This document shows, piece after piece, positions 17,482 through 27,272 of a DNA stretch of 64,000 nucleotides (the stretch's first letter is position 1; every line of letters begins with the position of its first letter). The notes beneath the pieces are model-generated. The model was not told where the DNA came from. It searched no databases and saw nothing but the letters and a program-made list of their open reading frames with translations. The translations under genes were made by a program, and so were the position numbers. The stretch comes from JALHSW01 sp963720675 (GTDB taxonomy: Bacteria > Actinomycetota > Acidimicrobiia > IMCC26256 > PALSA-555): positions 992,001 to 1,056,000 of the forward strand of contig CAVRGH010000010.1 in NCBI GenBank assembly GCA_963720675.1, read 5' to 3'.

Positions 17482-18165
17482 CTACTCGAGGAAGCCCTGG
17501 ATCTCGTCGAGCTCGATCGGCCCGTCGTACGCGACCTCCCCGTCGCGCAGCGCGACGCAGCGATCCGCATGCTCGAGGAAGGCGATCTGGTGCGTGGCGA
17601 TCAGGACCGCGGCGCCGTCCTGGCTCGCGCCGACCACGAGGTCGACCAGGGCCTCTTGGCCCGACGGGTCGAGGCCGACGAACGGTTCGTCGATGATGAG
17701 CACCGAGAGCGGCCGGATGAGCCCGAGCACCAGCGCGCTCTTCTGTCGCATGCCGCGACTGAACCGGGCGGGGAGGTCTCCGGCGCGAGCGGTCAGCCCG
17801 AAGATCTCGAGCAGCCGGTCTGCGGAGTCCGGGCGTCCCGGCAGTCCGTGGAGCTTGGCGACGTACTCGATGTGCTCGTCGAGGCTCAGATCGTCGTAGA
17901 GCGCGGGCTGGTCGCCGATGTACGACAGCCGCGAACGGGCGTGCAGCGAGCCGGCGGGCTCACCCTCGATGGTCATCGTGCCGCGCGTCGGCTCGAGCAG
18001 CCCCGCGGCGATCCGCATGAACGTGGACTTTCCGGCACCGTTCGACCCGACGAGCGCGAGCAGCTCGCCCGGTGCGATCGAGATCGACACCTCGTCGAGC
18101 GCGAGGAGGTCGCCGTACTCCTTGACGACCTCGATCGCCGCGAGTGCTTTCGTCCGGCGACTCAC
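17482..18165 (-). CDS. ABC transporter ATP-binding protein
   Basis: A 227-residue ATPase with Walker A ALVGSNGAGKSTF, signature RFSRGMRQKSALVLG, Walker B VLIIDEPFVGLDPSG and switch His in ATHQIAF. The signature reads FSRGM, typical of ABC-2 exporters. The GTG at 18165 overlaps the TGA of the permease gene (GTGA), so the two are coupled. The transported substrate is unknown. Confidence 0.92.
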   Translation of the reverse strand: MSRRTKALAAIEVVKEYGDLLALDEVSISIAPGELLALVGSNGAGKSTFMRIAAGLLEPTRGTMTIEGEPAGSLHARSRLSYIGDQPALYDDLSLDEHIEYVAKLHGLPGRPDSADRLLEIFGLTARAGDLPARFSRGMRQKSALVLGLIRPLSVLIIDEPFVGLDPSGQEALVDLVVGASQDGAAVLIATHQIAFLEHADRCVALRDGEVAYDGPIELDEIQGFLE

Positions 18166-19718
18166 CCGAGGGCCAGCTTGCGGGTTCGCAACCACATGCA
18201 CAGGCCGATCGCGACGATGACCACGATCGGGACCAGGCCCAGCGCGCTCCCGGCCGCGTCCTTCGCATCCCCCTGCGCGATCGCGACTGGTGCGAGCGAC
18301 AGGATCACGAGCACCGGCGGGAACACCTGGCGCGCGATGAGGACCATGGGTCCGAGATCACCGAACCCGAACCCGAGCGTGGTCTCGGCCGAGGGCGCCC
18401 CGAGCACCAGTGCCGCCGCGGCCGCGACGGCGGCGACGATCGCGACGGGCAGGACCATGATCGCTGCCACTTCGACCGCCTGCACCGATCTGGTACCCGC
18501 ATACACGGTGCCCGCCGCGAGCGCCATCGCAACGAGCGCGCAGCACCACGGTACGACGAGGTGGTGCAGGATCAGGTCTCCCCAAGGTCGGGGGTAGCCG
18601 GCCGGCCGCTCCGAGTGATCCGTCTCCTCGCCGAGCCCCTCCGCCGCGTCGAGACCGACCACGAACATCGCGACTCCGGCGACGAGGATGAGCGCGAGCG
18701 CGCCGTGCCACACCGCCACGAGCGCAAGCCCGCTGACCACGCCGAGTGCGAGCATCCGCAGGACGCGCGTGAACGGCCAGCGTGCGACACCCTGCCAGTC
18801 GCGTTGCCAGCACCACAGGGCGCGGGCGTGGATCGGCATGTGCCAACGCGGATGCTCGCGCGGCAGCTCCTGGGAGAGCTGGCGGTGCAGCACCATCACC
18901 GTGCGCACGTCCTGCATCGTCGCCGCGAAGCGCAGCTGTCCGACGAGCCCGGAACGGCGCTGGGCCGATTCGAGCGAGACCCCACCGATCACGGCCAGAC
19001 CGACGGTCGGGAGCGCCAGCGCGACGAGGGCGCCCGGGATCACGAACGCCGTCCAGGTCAGCGGCACGAGGCCCAGGTGGCCGAGCATCGTGCTCGGCGA
19101 TGTCGTCGTCGACAGCGCGGCATCGGCCACCGCCCACCCGACGAGCACCGCTCCAACGAGCGTCGCGGTGCGGCGACCGATGCGGAGCCCGGAGCCGATG
19201 AGCGCGGCTCCCCACATCGCGAGCGAGCCGAGCACGCACACCGCAACCGCGGCCAGCACCCAATCGACCAGGTCGCCCGGAAAGCGCAGCGACGCGAGAA
19301 CGCCGAGCATCACCCCGGCGACGCCACCGGCGAACAGCACGCCCCGCGCTTGACGGAACGCAGCGCTCCGGAGCACCGGTCCACGCGGTACCGGCGCCAG
19401 CAGCACATACGTGACGTCGGCGGGCTCGAGCCCGAGCGGGCCACCGCGGCTCCCCGATCGCAGGCCGAGCGCCACGCTCAGCGCCAGCACGAGACCGATG
19501 ATCGCCGGGCCCCGGCCGCGGATCTCGGAGAGCACGTCGTGCGGGATCGGAGTGTCGCCGAGGAAGGGGGCCAGGTAGAAGAGCGGGACGCTGACCCCGA
19601 TCACGGTCAGGTACGCCTTGTAGACCGAATCCGTCCAGTCCGCGTCCTCGAGCAGGTGGCGGCGTCGCGCTCGCTGACGAGTCCGCAGCGCTTCCCTCGT
19701 CGTGCGCGTGTCGGACAC
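18162..19718 (-). CDS. Polytopic ABC-type permease subunit
   Basis: A 518-residue membrane protein with about 12 hydrophobic segments and a cytoplasmic loop near residues 260-310 (HRQLSQELPREHPRW), partner of the coupled ATPase. It resembles large ABC-2-type permeases that carry both halves in one chain. The GTG at 19718 is supported by a TACGCT hexamer 7 nt upstream and by the absence of a ribosome site. The N-terminal 25 residues are Arg-rich and cytoplasmic. Confidence 0.85.
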   Translation of the reverse strand: MSDTRTTREALRTRQRARRRHLLEDADWTDSVYKAYLTVIGVSVPLFYLAPFLGDTPIPHDVLSEIRGRGPAIIGLVLALSVALGLRSGSRGGPLGLEPADVTYVLLAPVPRGPVLRSAAFRQARGVLFAGGVAGVMLGVLASLRFPGDLVDWVLAAVAVCVLGSLAMWGAALIGSGLRIGRRTATLVGAVLVGWAVADAALSTTTSPSTMLGHLGLVPLTWTAFVIPGALVALALPTVGLAVIGGVSLESAQRRSGLVGQLRFAATMQDVRTVMVLHRQLSQELPREHPRWHMPIHARALWCWQRDWQGVARWPFTRVLRMLALGVVSGLALVAVWHGALALILVAGVAMFVVGLDAAEGLGEETDHSERPAGYPRPWGDLILHHLVVPWCCALVAMALAAGTVYAGTRSVQAVEVAAIMVLPVAIVAAVAAAAALVLGAPSAETTLGFGFGDLGPMVLIARQVFPPVLVILSLAPVAIAQGDAKDAAGSALGLVPIVVIVAIGLCMWLRTRKLALG

Positions 19719-19725
19719 GGAAATG

Positions 19726-19731
19726 AGCGTA
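19726..19731 (-). promoter_or_regulatory. -10 element TACGCT, leaderless start at 19718
   Basis: TACGCT on the minus strand ends 7 nt before the permease GTG. Confidence 0.45.
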
Positions 19732-19782
19732 CCGGCGACCCCTCGTACCCCTGGGCTCAGAGGCTCGGACCGCGCCGGACGG

Positions 19783-20340
19783 CTACTGCACGTTGATCGT
19801 CGTGTGCATGCCCTCTTGGTAGTGACTGGTGACCGTGCCGTCCGGGTTCTCGACGTCGATGTTGCAGAAGAGCACGTAGGTGCCCGGGGACAGCTTGAAC
19901 GACTTCGTGATGCTCTTCCCGGCCTTGAACTCGGCGATCTCACCGACCGCTTCCTGGGGCGAGAGCGCCTCCTCGTCCACGTCACCCACCGCCCGCTCCC
20001 CACCGGGTTGGGTGACCTTCGGCAGCGCTTCGGCGCTCGGAGCGCGCACGACGATCATCTCGTGCTGGATGGTGCCGATGTTGTCCGCAGTGATCTGCAC
20101 CGAGCCGGCCTTGGCCTCGGACGGCTTCGCCAGCACCTGGTACTCCTCCAGATCGACCCCGACCTTGCTGCCGAGCAGGCCACCGGCGGCGAGCTGCTCG
20201 AGGTCGGACTTCGTGTCGTTGCTGCGTGACCATGCCTGGGCCGCGACGATGAGTGCCGCCATCGAGAGGAGCACCGCGATGAACGTGAACGCCAACGTCG
20301 CGATGCCAAAGCCGTTCCGGTCCTCATTGCCTGCGCTCAC
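19783..20340 (-). CDS. Membrane-anchored cupredoxin (type 1 copper protein)
   Basis: A 185-residue protein with one N-terminal membrane helix (about residues 11-34) and a C-terminal cupredoxin domain. Likely type 1 copper ligands are His in IGTIQHEMIV (near residue 93) and the Cys, His and Met of YVLFCNID and SHYQEGMHT at the C-terminus. The spacing between Cys and His is lengthened by a loop ENPDGTVT, as in sulfocyanin-like proteins. It would carry electrons at the outer face of the membrane. The start is GTG 20340 with a GAGGAG ribosome site. No oxidase or nitrite reductase gene is adjacent. Confidence 0.85.
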   Translation of the reverse strand: MSAGNEDRNGFGIATLAFTFIAVLLSMAALIVAAQAWSRSNDTKSDLEQLAAGGLLGSKVGVDLEEYQVLAKPSEAKAGSVQITADNIGTIQHEMIVVRAPSAEALPKVTQPGGERAVGDVDEEALSPQEAVGEIAEFKAGKSITKSFKLSPGTYVLFCNIDVENPDGTVTSHYQEGMHTTINVQ

Positions 20341-20450
20341 GGATCTCCTCGATGGTCGTCTGCGACTGCTCGGTGTTGAGGCGTCGCGTGCAGTCTGCCC
20401 GGTTTTGCGACGCCTTGCTCGCCAATCGCTCCGGGAGCCCTGACCCGGCC

Positions 20451-22340
20451 TCAGACGACGTCGACGTCGACCGCCGGCGCGGCGAACTGCGCGTTGTACA
20501 ACCGGGTGTACGGACCGTCGCGCGCGAGCAGCTCTTCGTGCGAGCCCTGTTCGACGATCTGACCGGATTCCATGACGAGGATCGTGTCGGCGTCGCGGAT
20601 CGTGGAGAGCCGATGTGCGATCACGAAGCTCGTCCGGTTCGACCGCAGCGCGGCCATGGCGTGCTGGATCAGGACCTCGGTGCGGGTGTCGACCGAGCTG
20701 GTCGCCTCGTCCAGGATCAGGATCGTCGGGTCGGCGAGGAAGGCCCGGGCGATCGTGAGCAGCTGCTTCTCGCCCGCGCTGACGGTGCCGCCCTCGTCGT
20801 CGATGACCGTGTCGTAGCCGTTCGGCAGGGAGTGCACGAACCGGTCGACATAGGTCGCGCGGGCGGCCGCATAGATCTCTTCATCGGTCGCGTCGAGGTT
20901 GCCGTAGCCGATGTTCTCCCGGATCGTGCCGCCGAAGAGCCACGTGTCCTGGAGGACCATGCCCATGTTCGACCGCAGGTCGCGCCGACGGAGCTTCGTG
21001 ATGTCGTTGTCGTCGAGGGTGATCACGCCGCGGTCGACGTCGTAGAACCGCATGATCAGGTTCACGAGGGTGGTCTTGCCCGCACCGGTCGGACCGACGA
21101 TCGCGATCGTCTGCCCCGGCTCCGCCACGAGCGACAGATCCTCGATGAGGGGGTTCAGCGGGTCGTACGAGAACCACACGTGGTCGAACTCGACGCGACC
21201 CTTGTGCTCGACGTCCTCGAGCGGGATCGCGTCTTCCTCGCGTTCCTCCGGGGCGTCGAGGAGCTCGAACACGCGCTCCGCGGAGGCGATGCCCGACTGC
21301 ATCACGTTGATCATCGACGCGAGCTGGTTGAGCGGCTGGGTGAACTGGCGGGAGTACTGGATGAACGCCTGGATGTCGCCGATGCTCATCTGGCCCGACG
21401 CGACCCGGAGTCCACCGATCAGCGCGATCAGCACGTAGTTGAGGTTGCCGAGGAACATCATGAGCGGCTGGATGGTGCCGGAGATGAACTGCGCGGCGTA
21501 GCTGGCCTCGAACAGCTCGTCGTTCTTGTCGTTGAACCACTGTTCGACGTCCTGCTGACGGCCGAAGACCTTCACCAGCGTGTGGCCGGTGAACGCCTCC
21601 TCGACCTGTGCGTTCAACGAACCGGTGTGGCGCCACTGGTCGACGAACTTCTTCTTCGACCGCTTCGTGATCGCCTTCATCAAGGTGATCGACACGGGGA
21701 TCGTGATGAGCACCACCGCTCCGAGCAGCGGCGAGATCGTGAGCATCATGATGGCGATGCCGATGATGGTGAGCGTCGAGGTGAGCAGCTGGCTCAGCGT
21801 CTGCTGGAGCGCGTTTGCGAGGTTGTCGATGTCGTTCGTGACGCGGCTCAACATGTCACCGCGGGGTCGTCCGTCGACGTAGCCGAGCGGCATCCGGTTG
21901 AGCTTGGCTTCGACGTCAGCGCGCAGCCGGTACATCGAGCGTTGCACCACGCCGGCGAGCAGGTAGGCCTGGGAGTACGCGAGCGACGCGGCGACGAGAT
22001 AGATCGTCAGAACGAGCAGCAAGATCCGGGCGAGATGGTCGAAGTCGATACCCGTGCCGGAGGTGACACCGTCGACGATGACGTTGGTGGCGCTCCCGAG
22101 CACCCTCGGCGCGATCACGACGAGCGTGACGCTCGCGAGCGCCAGGAGCAGCACGACGATGACCCGCGCTCGATCCGGCCTCAAGCGGGCGACGAGCCGC
22201 CGGGTGGAGGTCTTGAAGTCCTTCGAACGCTCGAGGGGCAGTCCCGCGGCGCCCCATCGCGCGTTCATGCCGGCACGCGCCTCTTCCGGAGGATGCGCGG
22301 CTGCCTCCTCGAGCTCCGCGAACTCGGACTCCTCGCTCAC
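20451..22340 (-). CDS. Heterodimeric ABC exporter, catalytic-type half (TMD-NBD)
   Basis: A 629-residue half-transporter: a charged N-terminal tail, six membrane helices (about 55-345), then the nucleotide-binding domain. Walker A is IVGPTGAGKTTLV, Walker B ILILDEATSSVD has the catalytic Glu, and the H-loop is IAHRLS. The signature, however, is TVSAGEKQLL instead of LSGGQ. In the heterodimer this degenerate signature would face the Walker motifs of the partner, whose Walker B carries Asp. That reciprocal pattern matches asymmetric exporters such as BmrC/BmrD or TM287/288. The GTG at 22340 overlaps the stop of the partner gene. Confidence 0.93.
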   Translation of the reverse strand: MSEESEFAELEEAAAHPPEEARAGMNARWGAAGLPLERSKDFKTSTRRLVARLRPDRARVIVVLLLALASVTLVVIAPRVLGSATNVIVDGVTSGTGIDFDHLARILLLVLTIYLVAASLAYSQAYLLAGVVQRSMYRLRADVEAKLNRMPLGYVDGRPRGDMLSRVTNDIDNLANALQQTLSQLLTSTLTIIGIAIMMLTISPLLGAVVLITIPVSITLMKAITKRSKKKFVDQWRHTGSLNAQVEEAFTGHTLVKVFGRQQDVEQWFNDKNDELFEASYAAQFISGTIQPLMMFLGNLNYVLIALIGGLRVASGQMSIGDIQAFIQYSRQFTQPLNQLASMINVMQSGIASAERVFELLDAPEEREEDAIPLEDVEHKGRVEFDHVWFSYDPLNPLIEDLSLVAEPGQTIAIVGPTGAGKTTLVNLIMRFYDVDRGVITLDDNDITKLRRRDLRSNMGMVLQDTWLFGGTIRENIGYGNLDATDEEIYAAARATYVDRFVHSLPNGYDTVIDDEGGTVSAGEKQLLTIARAFLADPTILILDEATSSVDTRTEVLIQHAMAALRSNRTSFVIAHRLSTIRDADTILVMESGQIVEQGSHEELLARDGPYTRLYNAQFAAPAVDVDVV

Positions 22341-24070
22341 GCCACCTCCTCCTCGGTGAGCTGCGACGCGACGATCTCGGCATACGTGGGATTCGACGCG
22401 AGCAGCTCGCGGTGCGTGCCGAGACCGATCTGACGGCCGTCCTCGATGACGAGGATCTGGTCGGCATTGATGATCGTGGAGACGCGCTGGGCGACGATCA
22501 CGGTCACCGCGTCCGCCACGACCGGGGCGAGCGCGGCTCGCAGCCGCGCGTCGGTCGCGAGATCGAGGGCGGAGAACGAGTCGTCGAAGAGGTAGATGCC
22601 CGGCCGACGGACCAACGCGCGAGCGATGGCCTGCCGCTGGCGTTGGCCGCCCGACACGTTGGTCCCACCCTGGCTGATCGGGGCATCGAGCCCGCGGGGC
22701 ATCGCCGCGACGAAGTCCCTCGCCTGGGCGATCTCGAGCGCCTCCCACAGCTCTTCATCCGTCGCGTCGGGGTTCGCGTACCGGAGGTTGCTCGCCACGG
22801 TCCCCGAGAACAGGTACGGCTTCTGGGGGACCAGCCCGATCCGGCTCCAGAGCAGCTCGGGGTCGATGTTGCGGACGTCGACCCCGTCGACGAGGACCGT
22901 GCCCCCGGTCGCGTCGAACAGGCGAGGCACGAGGTTGAGCAACGTGGTCTTGCCCGCGCCCGTGCTCCCGATGATCGCGGTCGTCTCCCCGGCTCGGGCG
23001 GTGAACGAGATGTCGGAGAGGACGGGGAACGCGGCACCCGGGTACGCGAACTCGACCTCGCGGAGCTCGAGCGACGGCACGGGCGAGAGCCGGGTGACCG
23101 GCGCCACGGGGGCGACCACCGACGTCTCGGCGTCGAGCACGTCCTTGATCCGCTCTGCGCTCACGGCCGCGCGGGGGGCGAGCACGGCGACGAACGTCGC
23201 CATCATCACCGACATCAGGATCTGGATCAGGTAGCTCAGGAACGCGATCAGTGCGCCCACCTGCATGTCGCCCGCGCCGATGCGCTTGCCGCCGAACCAG
23301 ACGGCGGCGACGCTCGTGATGTTCACCACCAGCATCACGGTCGGGAACATGAAGGCCATCAGGCGGCCCGCCCGCAACGAGGTCATGGTCAGCGCGTCGT
23401 TGCCCTCGGCGAACCGATCGGCCTCGTCCGGCTCACGCACGAACGCACGAACCACGCGGATCCCCGTGATCTGCTCGCGCAGGATCTGGTTGATCCGGTC
23501 GAGCCGGACCTGCATCACCTGGAACTGCGGGACCATCCGACTGATCACGGTCCCCACCGCGGTCAACAGCACCGGGATCGCCACGAGGAGGAGGAGCGAC
23601 AGCGCGGCGTCCTCGCGGACCGCCAGGATCACGCCGCCGACGATCGTGAACGGTGCGGCGATGAGCAACGTGCACGACATGAGCACGAGGATCTGGACCT
23701 GGGTCACGTCGTTGGTGATGCGGGTGATCAACGAGGGCGCGCCATAGGTGGCGACGTCCTGCGCCGAGAAGTCGGTCACGCGGTGGAACAACGCCTTCCG
23801 AACGTCACGTCCGAAGCCCATTGCGACCCGTGAGCCGAAGTAGACCGCAGTGATCGCGAACACGACCTGGACGAAGGTGATCAGGAGCATCAGGCCCCCG
23901 ACGCGCCAGATGTAGTCGGTGTCGCCGGTGATCACACCGTTGTCGATGATGTCGGCGTTCAGCGCAGGGAGGAGCAGCGTGCACATCGTCTGCACGAACG
24001 TGAGCGCGACGACGAACATCAGCTCGCGCCGGTAGCGACGGAGGAACCTGCGGAGCAGCGCGATCAGCAC
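22337..24070 (-). CDS. Heterodimeric ABC exporter, degenerate-site half (TMD-NBD)
   Basis: A 577-residue half-transporter with six membrane helices and a C-terminal ATPase. Walker A is IIGSTGAGKTTLL and the signature TNVSGGQRQR is intact, but Walker B reads IYLFDDSFSALD with Asp in place of the catalytic Glu, and the H-loop is AQRVS with Gln in place of His. These are the marks of the non-hydrolytic site in asymmetric exporters. The GTG at 24070 overlaps the end of the tetR gene by 7 nt, placing it in the TetR-controlled operon. The likely role is export of drugs or lipids; the substrate is unknown. Confidence 0.93.
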   Translation of the reverse strand: MLIALLRRFLRRYRRELMFVVALTFVQTMCTLLLPALNADIIDNGVITGDTDYIWRVGGLMLLITFVQVVFAITAVYFGSRVAMGFGRDVRKALFHRVTDFSAQDVATYGAPSLITRITNDVTQVQILVLMSCTLLIAAPFTIVGGVILAVREDAALSLLLLVAIPVLLTAVGTVISRMVPQFQVMQVRLDRINQILREQITGIRVVRAFVREPDEADRFAEGNDALTMTSLRAGRLMAFMFPTVMLVVNITSVAAVWFGGKRIGAGDMQVGALIAFLSYLIQILMSVMMATFVAVLAPRAAVSAERIKDVLDAETSVVAPVAPVTRLSPVPSLELREVEFAYPGAAFPVLSDISFTARAGETTAIIGSTGAGKTTLLNLVPRLFDATGGTVLVDGVDVRNIDPELLWSRIGLVPQKPYLFSGTVASNLRYANPDATDEELWEALEIAQARDFVAAMPRGLDAPISQGGTNVSGGQRQRQAIARALVRRPGIYLFDDSFSALDLATDARLRAALAPVVADAVTVIVAQRVSTIINADQILVIEDGRQIGLGTHRELLASNPTYAEIVASQLTEEEVA

Positions 24071-24738
24071 GACGTGCCGCTCTGGTTCGAAGAACGCGCG
24101 TCGACTCGTCGGACGCCGTCGAGGAGCAGCGACACGATCTCGGCCGGCGGGAGCGGGTCCTCGAGGATCAATGCCGGGTGGGTGCCGGCGATGGTGAGGC
24201 CGCGGAGCAGGTGTGCCGCGTCGATGGGATCTCGCCGCAGCTGGTCGCGATCCGGTTCGAACAGCGCCGCGAGTGCGCTCAGGTCGCGGCTGTGGTCGCG
24301 CTCGTTCGTCGACGCGCTCACCGAGAACTGCATCATCCCGGCCGCGGTACGCAGCTGGAGGAGATCGGCGAACCGACGCCGCAGGATCTCGATCGCGGCG
24401 ACGAGTCGCGCCTCGAGCGGAAGCGTCGCGTCGATCCCCGCGAGGGCCGCGTCGGTCCACGCGGTGTCGAACGCGAACTCGACGACCGCTTCGATGAGGC
24501 TGACCTTGTCGGGGAAGACCCGGAAGATCGTTCCCTCGGCAACCCCCGCGGCCTCGGCGATCTGCTTGGTCGTGACTGCAGAACCGTGGGCCAGGACCAA
24601 GGGCAGCGCCGCGGCGACGATCTCGGCGCGGCGCTCCCCGGGCGGGAGGGGCGTCGCGCGCACCCGCGCGGCGTCACCGGCTCCGGTGGTGACCGAGGCC
24701 GGCTCCGTGACGCGATCACCGATCGGCGGGGCTGGCAT
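24064..24738 (-). CDS. TetR-family repressor of the ABC exporter
   Basis: A 224-residue regulator. The DNA-binding domain spans about residues 37-82, with the recognition segment TTKQIAEAAGVAEGTIFRVFPDK, followed by a helical ligand domain. A 13-bp-arm palindrome lies 9 bp upstream of the start and overlaps its -10 element, so autorepression is very likely. The first gene of the exporter operon overlaps the tetR stop, so repressor and pump are co-transcribed. The ligand is presumably a pump substrate. Confidence 0.93.
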   Translation of the reverse strand: MPAPPIGDRVTEPASVTTGAGDAARVRATPLPPGERRAEIVAAALPLVLAHGSAVTTKQIAEAAGVAEGTIFRVFPDKVSLIEAVVEFAFDTAWTDAALAGIDATLPLEARLVAAIEILRRRFADLLQLRTAAGMMQFSVSASTNERDHSRDLSALAALFEPDRDQLRRDPIDAAHLLRGLTIAGTHPALILEDPLPPAEIVSLLLDGVRRVDARSSNQSGTSC

Positions 24739-24744
24739 CCGCCC

Positions 24745-24750
24745 AGCCTA
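24745..24750 (-). promoter_or_regulatory. -10 element TAGGCT, leaderless tetR start
   Basis: TAGGCT on the minus strand ends 6 nt before the tetR ATG and overlaps the edge of the operator. Confidence 0.55.
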
Positions 24751-24775
24751 GATGAGTGAGCACTCACTCATCTAG
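24748..24775. promoter_or_regulatory. TetR operator palindrome
   Basis: CTAGATGAGTGAG and CTCACTCATCTAG are perfect 13-bp arms around a CA centre. The core TGAGTGAGCACTCACTCA is the classical form bound by many TetR-family repressors. It lies directly upstream of tetR and touches the -10 element, so a bound repressor would block the promoter of the exporter operon. Confidence 0.85.
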
Positions 24776-24820
24776 CTGGCCCGTCCGGATCTCGGCCCTG
24801 GCTGGGCGCCAGACCAACGG

Positions 24821-25243
<423 letters not shown>

Positions 25244-25332
25244 GATCAGTCTCCCACGTCGCTCGGGCGCGAACCACGTGACGTTTCGGGTCCATGACGA
25301 TCCGGCACCGTCACTTGCTCCCAAGCGGCCGA

Positions 25333-25779
25333 TCAGAGCGACAGGTCGTACTCGAACCACTCCGAGCGGCTCGCGCCGGTGCGGTCGTAGAGACGTTGCG
25401 CAGTCGCGTTGTCGGGTGCGGTGCTCCACACGAGCGACGCGACCCCGCGCCCACGGGCGAGCGCGGCGGCGGCGTCCAGGAGTGCGCGTCCGGCGCCGGT
25501 CGAACGGTGCTCGGGCACCACGAACAGGTCGTGCAAGCAGACGACCTCGCGCGCCTCGACGGTGTCGAGTCGCCAGTGGAGGCACGCGTAGCCGACGAGC
25601 TTGCCGTCGACGTCGCGCGCGCCGAGCAGGGCACCCTCGTCGTCACGATCGAGGAAGCGACGGAAGAACGCCTCGTTGCGAGCGCTGTCGGGTTCGACCT
25701 CGTAGAACCGCTGGTAGGCGGCGACGAGCGGCAGGAGCTCGCCGTACTCCGACGTCGTGATCGGCGCGATGTCGACCAT
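25333..25779 (-). CDS. GNAT-family N-acetyltransferase
   Basis: A 148-residue GNAT. The acetyl-CoA loop is visible as LFVVPEHRSTGAGRALLDAA near residue 88-107, followed by the C-terminal WSTAPDNATAQRLYDRTGA motif. It transfers an acetyl group to an unknown amine. The ATG at 25779 overlaps the TGA of the upstream dehydrogenase gene (TGATG), so translation is coupled. Between this gene and rnpB about 90 bp carry nothing recognisable. Confidence 0.9.
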   Translation of the reverse strand: MVDIAPITTSEYGELLPLVAAYQRFYEVEPDSARNEAFFRRFLDRDDEGALLGARDVDGKLVGYACLHWRLDTVEAREVVCLHDLFVVPEHRSTGAGRALLDAAAALARGRGVASLVWSTAPDNATAQRLYDRTGASRSEWFEYDLSL

Positions 25780-27132
25780 CACTGCTCCTCTCGGCGCGCC
25801 CGGACGAGCCGATGGCGCGCTTGCGCTTCGAACACCTTCCGGTGGACCGGTTGCAGCAGCTTCCAGTAGAGGAACCCGGGGACGCCCTTCGGCCGGAGCG
25901 CGCCGACCTGCACGAGCCGGTCGCCGAGGACCCGCCAGCCCAACCACCCGTCGCCGGGGAACCACCCGTCACCGCGCAGCACCAGCTCGCCCGGCGCGCG
26001 CCTCGTGACCACCCACCAGTCGACCCGCGCACCCGACTCCACGGTTCGGGGCCGTCCGGTGCGCCACCGCTCGCCCATCACCCGCCCGGCCCAGATGCGG
26101 ACCCGCCAACCCCACGGCAGTCCGTACCAGTCGAGATCGCCGCCGACGCGGTCGAGGTCGGCATCGAGCGCCTGCTCGTCCGCGCCACCGATCGGGATCG
26201 CGACCGACTCCGTGTAGACGCCTTCGTCGAGCCCGCTGGGCCGGTCGAGCAGCGCGACCTCGATCGCCGTGGCCTGGTCGTCGAGTGCGCGCCGGATCGC
26301 GGCCTCCACGCCCAGCGGCTGGACCGAGAATGCCGCTGCGGTGCGCGCGCCATCCTCGACCACGACCTCGGTGACGAGGCTCTCGATCAACGCGTGGCTG
26401 ACCCGCTTGTCGACCGGGGTCACGAAGTCGACCCAGTACGACGACAAGCGTGGCGTCAGGTACGGCACGTCGACGATGAGGCGCGGTCGCAGACCGCGCG
26501 CCCGTGCGTAGGCATCGATCATGTCGCGGTACGTGGTGATCTCCGCGCCGCCGATCTCATAGACGCCGGGCACGACGACGAGCGAGCCAACGAGGTACTC
26601 GACCATGTCGACGAGCGCGACCGGCTGGATCGCAGTGCGGACCCAACGCGGGCACACCATGAACGGCAACCGCTCGGTGAGGTACCGGAGCATCTCGAAG
26701 CTGATGCTCCCCGACCCGAGCACGACGGCGGCGCGCAGCTCGACGACAGGCACCCCCGCCGCACCGAGTGCGACGCCGACCTCCTGCCGGCTCGCGAGGT
26801 GGTCCGACGACGGGTCGTGGCCGAGACCGCCGAGATACACGATCCGGCCGACGCCCGCCCGCGCGGCGGCCCGGCCGAACGCCAGCGGCGAGTCGCCGAT
26901 CGCGCGCACGGAAGTCGCCCGCGTCGAGCGAATGCACCAGGTAGAAGACCGCATCGCATCCCTCGAGTGCGTGTGCAGCCGCGTCCTCGTCACCGACGTC
27001 GAGCGCGATGCCGGTCGCGCCCGGGACCTCGGCACCGCGGCGCCCGTAGGCGAGCACCTCGTGCTCCCCCACCAGCGCCGCGACGAGGGCTCGGCCGACG
27101 AACCCGGTTGCGCCCGCGACGCCGATCCGCAT
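25779..27132 (-). CDS. NAD(P)-binding SDR-type protein with C-terminal DUF2867 domain, one frameshift
   Basis: The repaired length is 450 residues. The N-terminal NmrA-like extended-SDR half has MRIGVAGATGFVGRALVAAL (nucleotide loop), CDAVFYLVHSLDAGDF and, in the second frame, GRIVYLGGLGHD. The C-terminal 150 residues (from about GADEQALDADLDRVGG) match DUF2867, ending WKLLQPVHRKVFEAQ. The frame changes at about 26888 by one extra G. Proteins of this layout are common in actinobacteria, and substrate and product are unknown. The ATG at 27132 is divergent from bioB, and the downstream GNAT start overlaps its stop. Confidence 0.82.
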
Positions 27133-27257
27133 CCCCGCACCATGGCCCAGGATCGGTCGCGATGCTCGATCGCTCGTCCGTACCGTGTGCCGGCACCACC
27201 TGAGGCTCGACGCATGGGTCGACTCGCAGCGGACGCCGACCGGGAGTCCGGAGCCGC

Positions 27258-27263
27258 TACCGT
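27258..27263 (+). promoter_or_regulatory. -10 element TACCGT for bioB
   Basis: TACCGT ends 9 nt before the ATG at 27273, supporting that start over a TTG at 27264. Confidence 0.4.
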
Positions 27264-27272
27264 TTGGCCCTC

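Noticed and set aside
20352..22433. Long plus-strand frame opposite the ABC exporter half
   Set aside because: Low-complexity shadow rich in Asp, Val, Arg and His, without motifs; the minus strand encodes a complete TMD-NBD protein.
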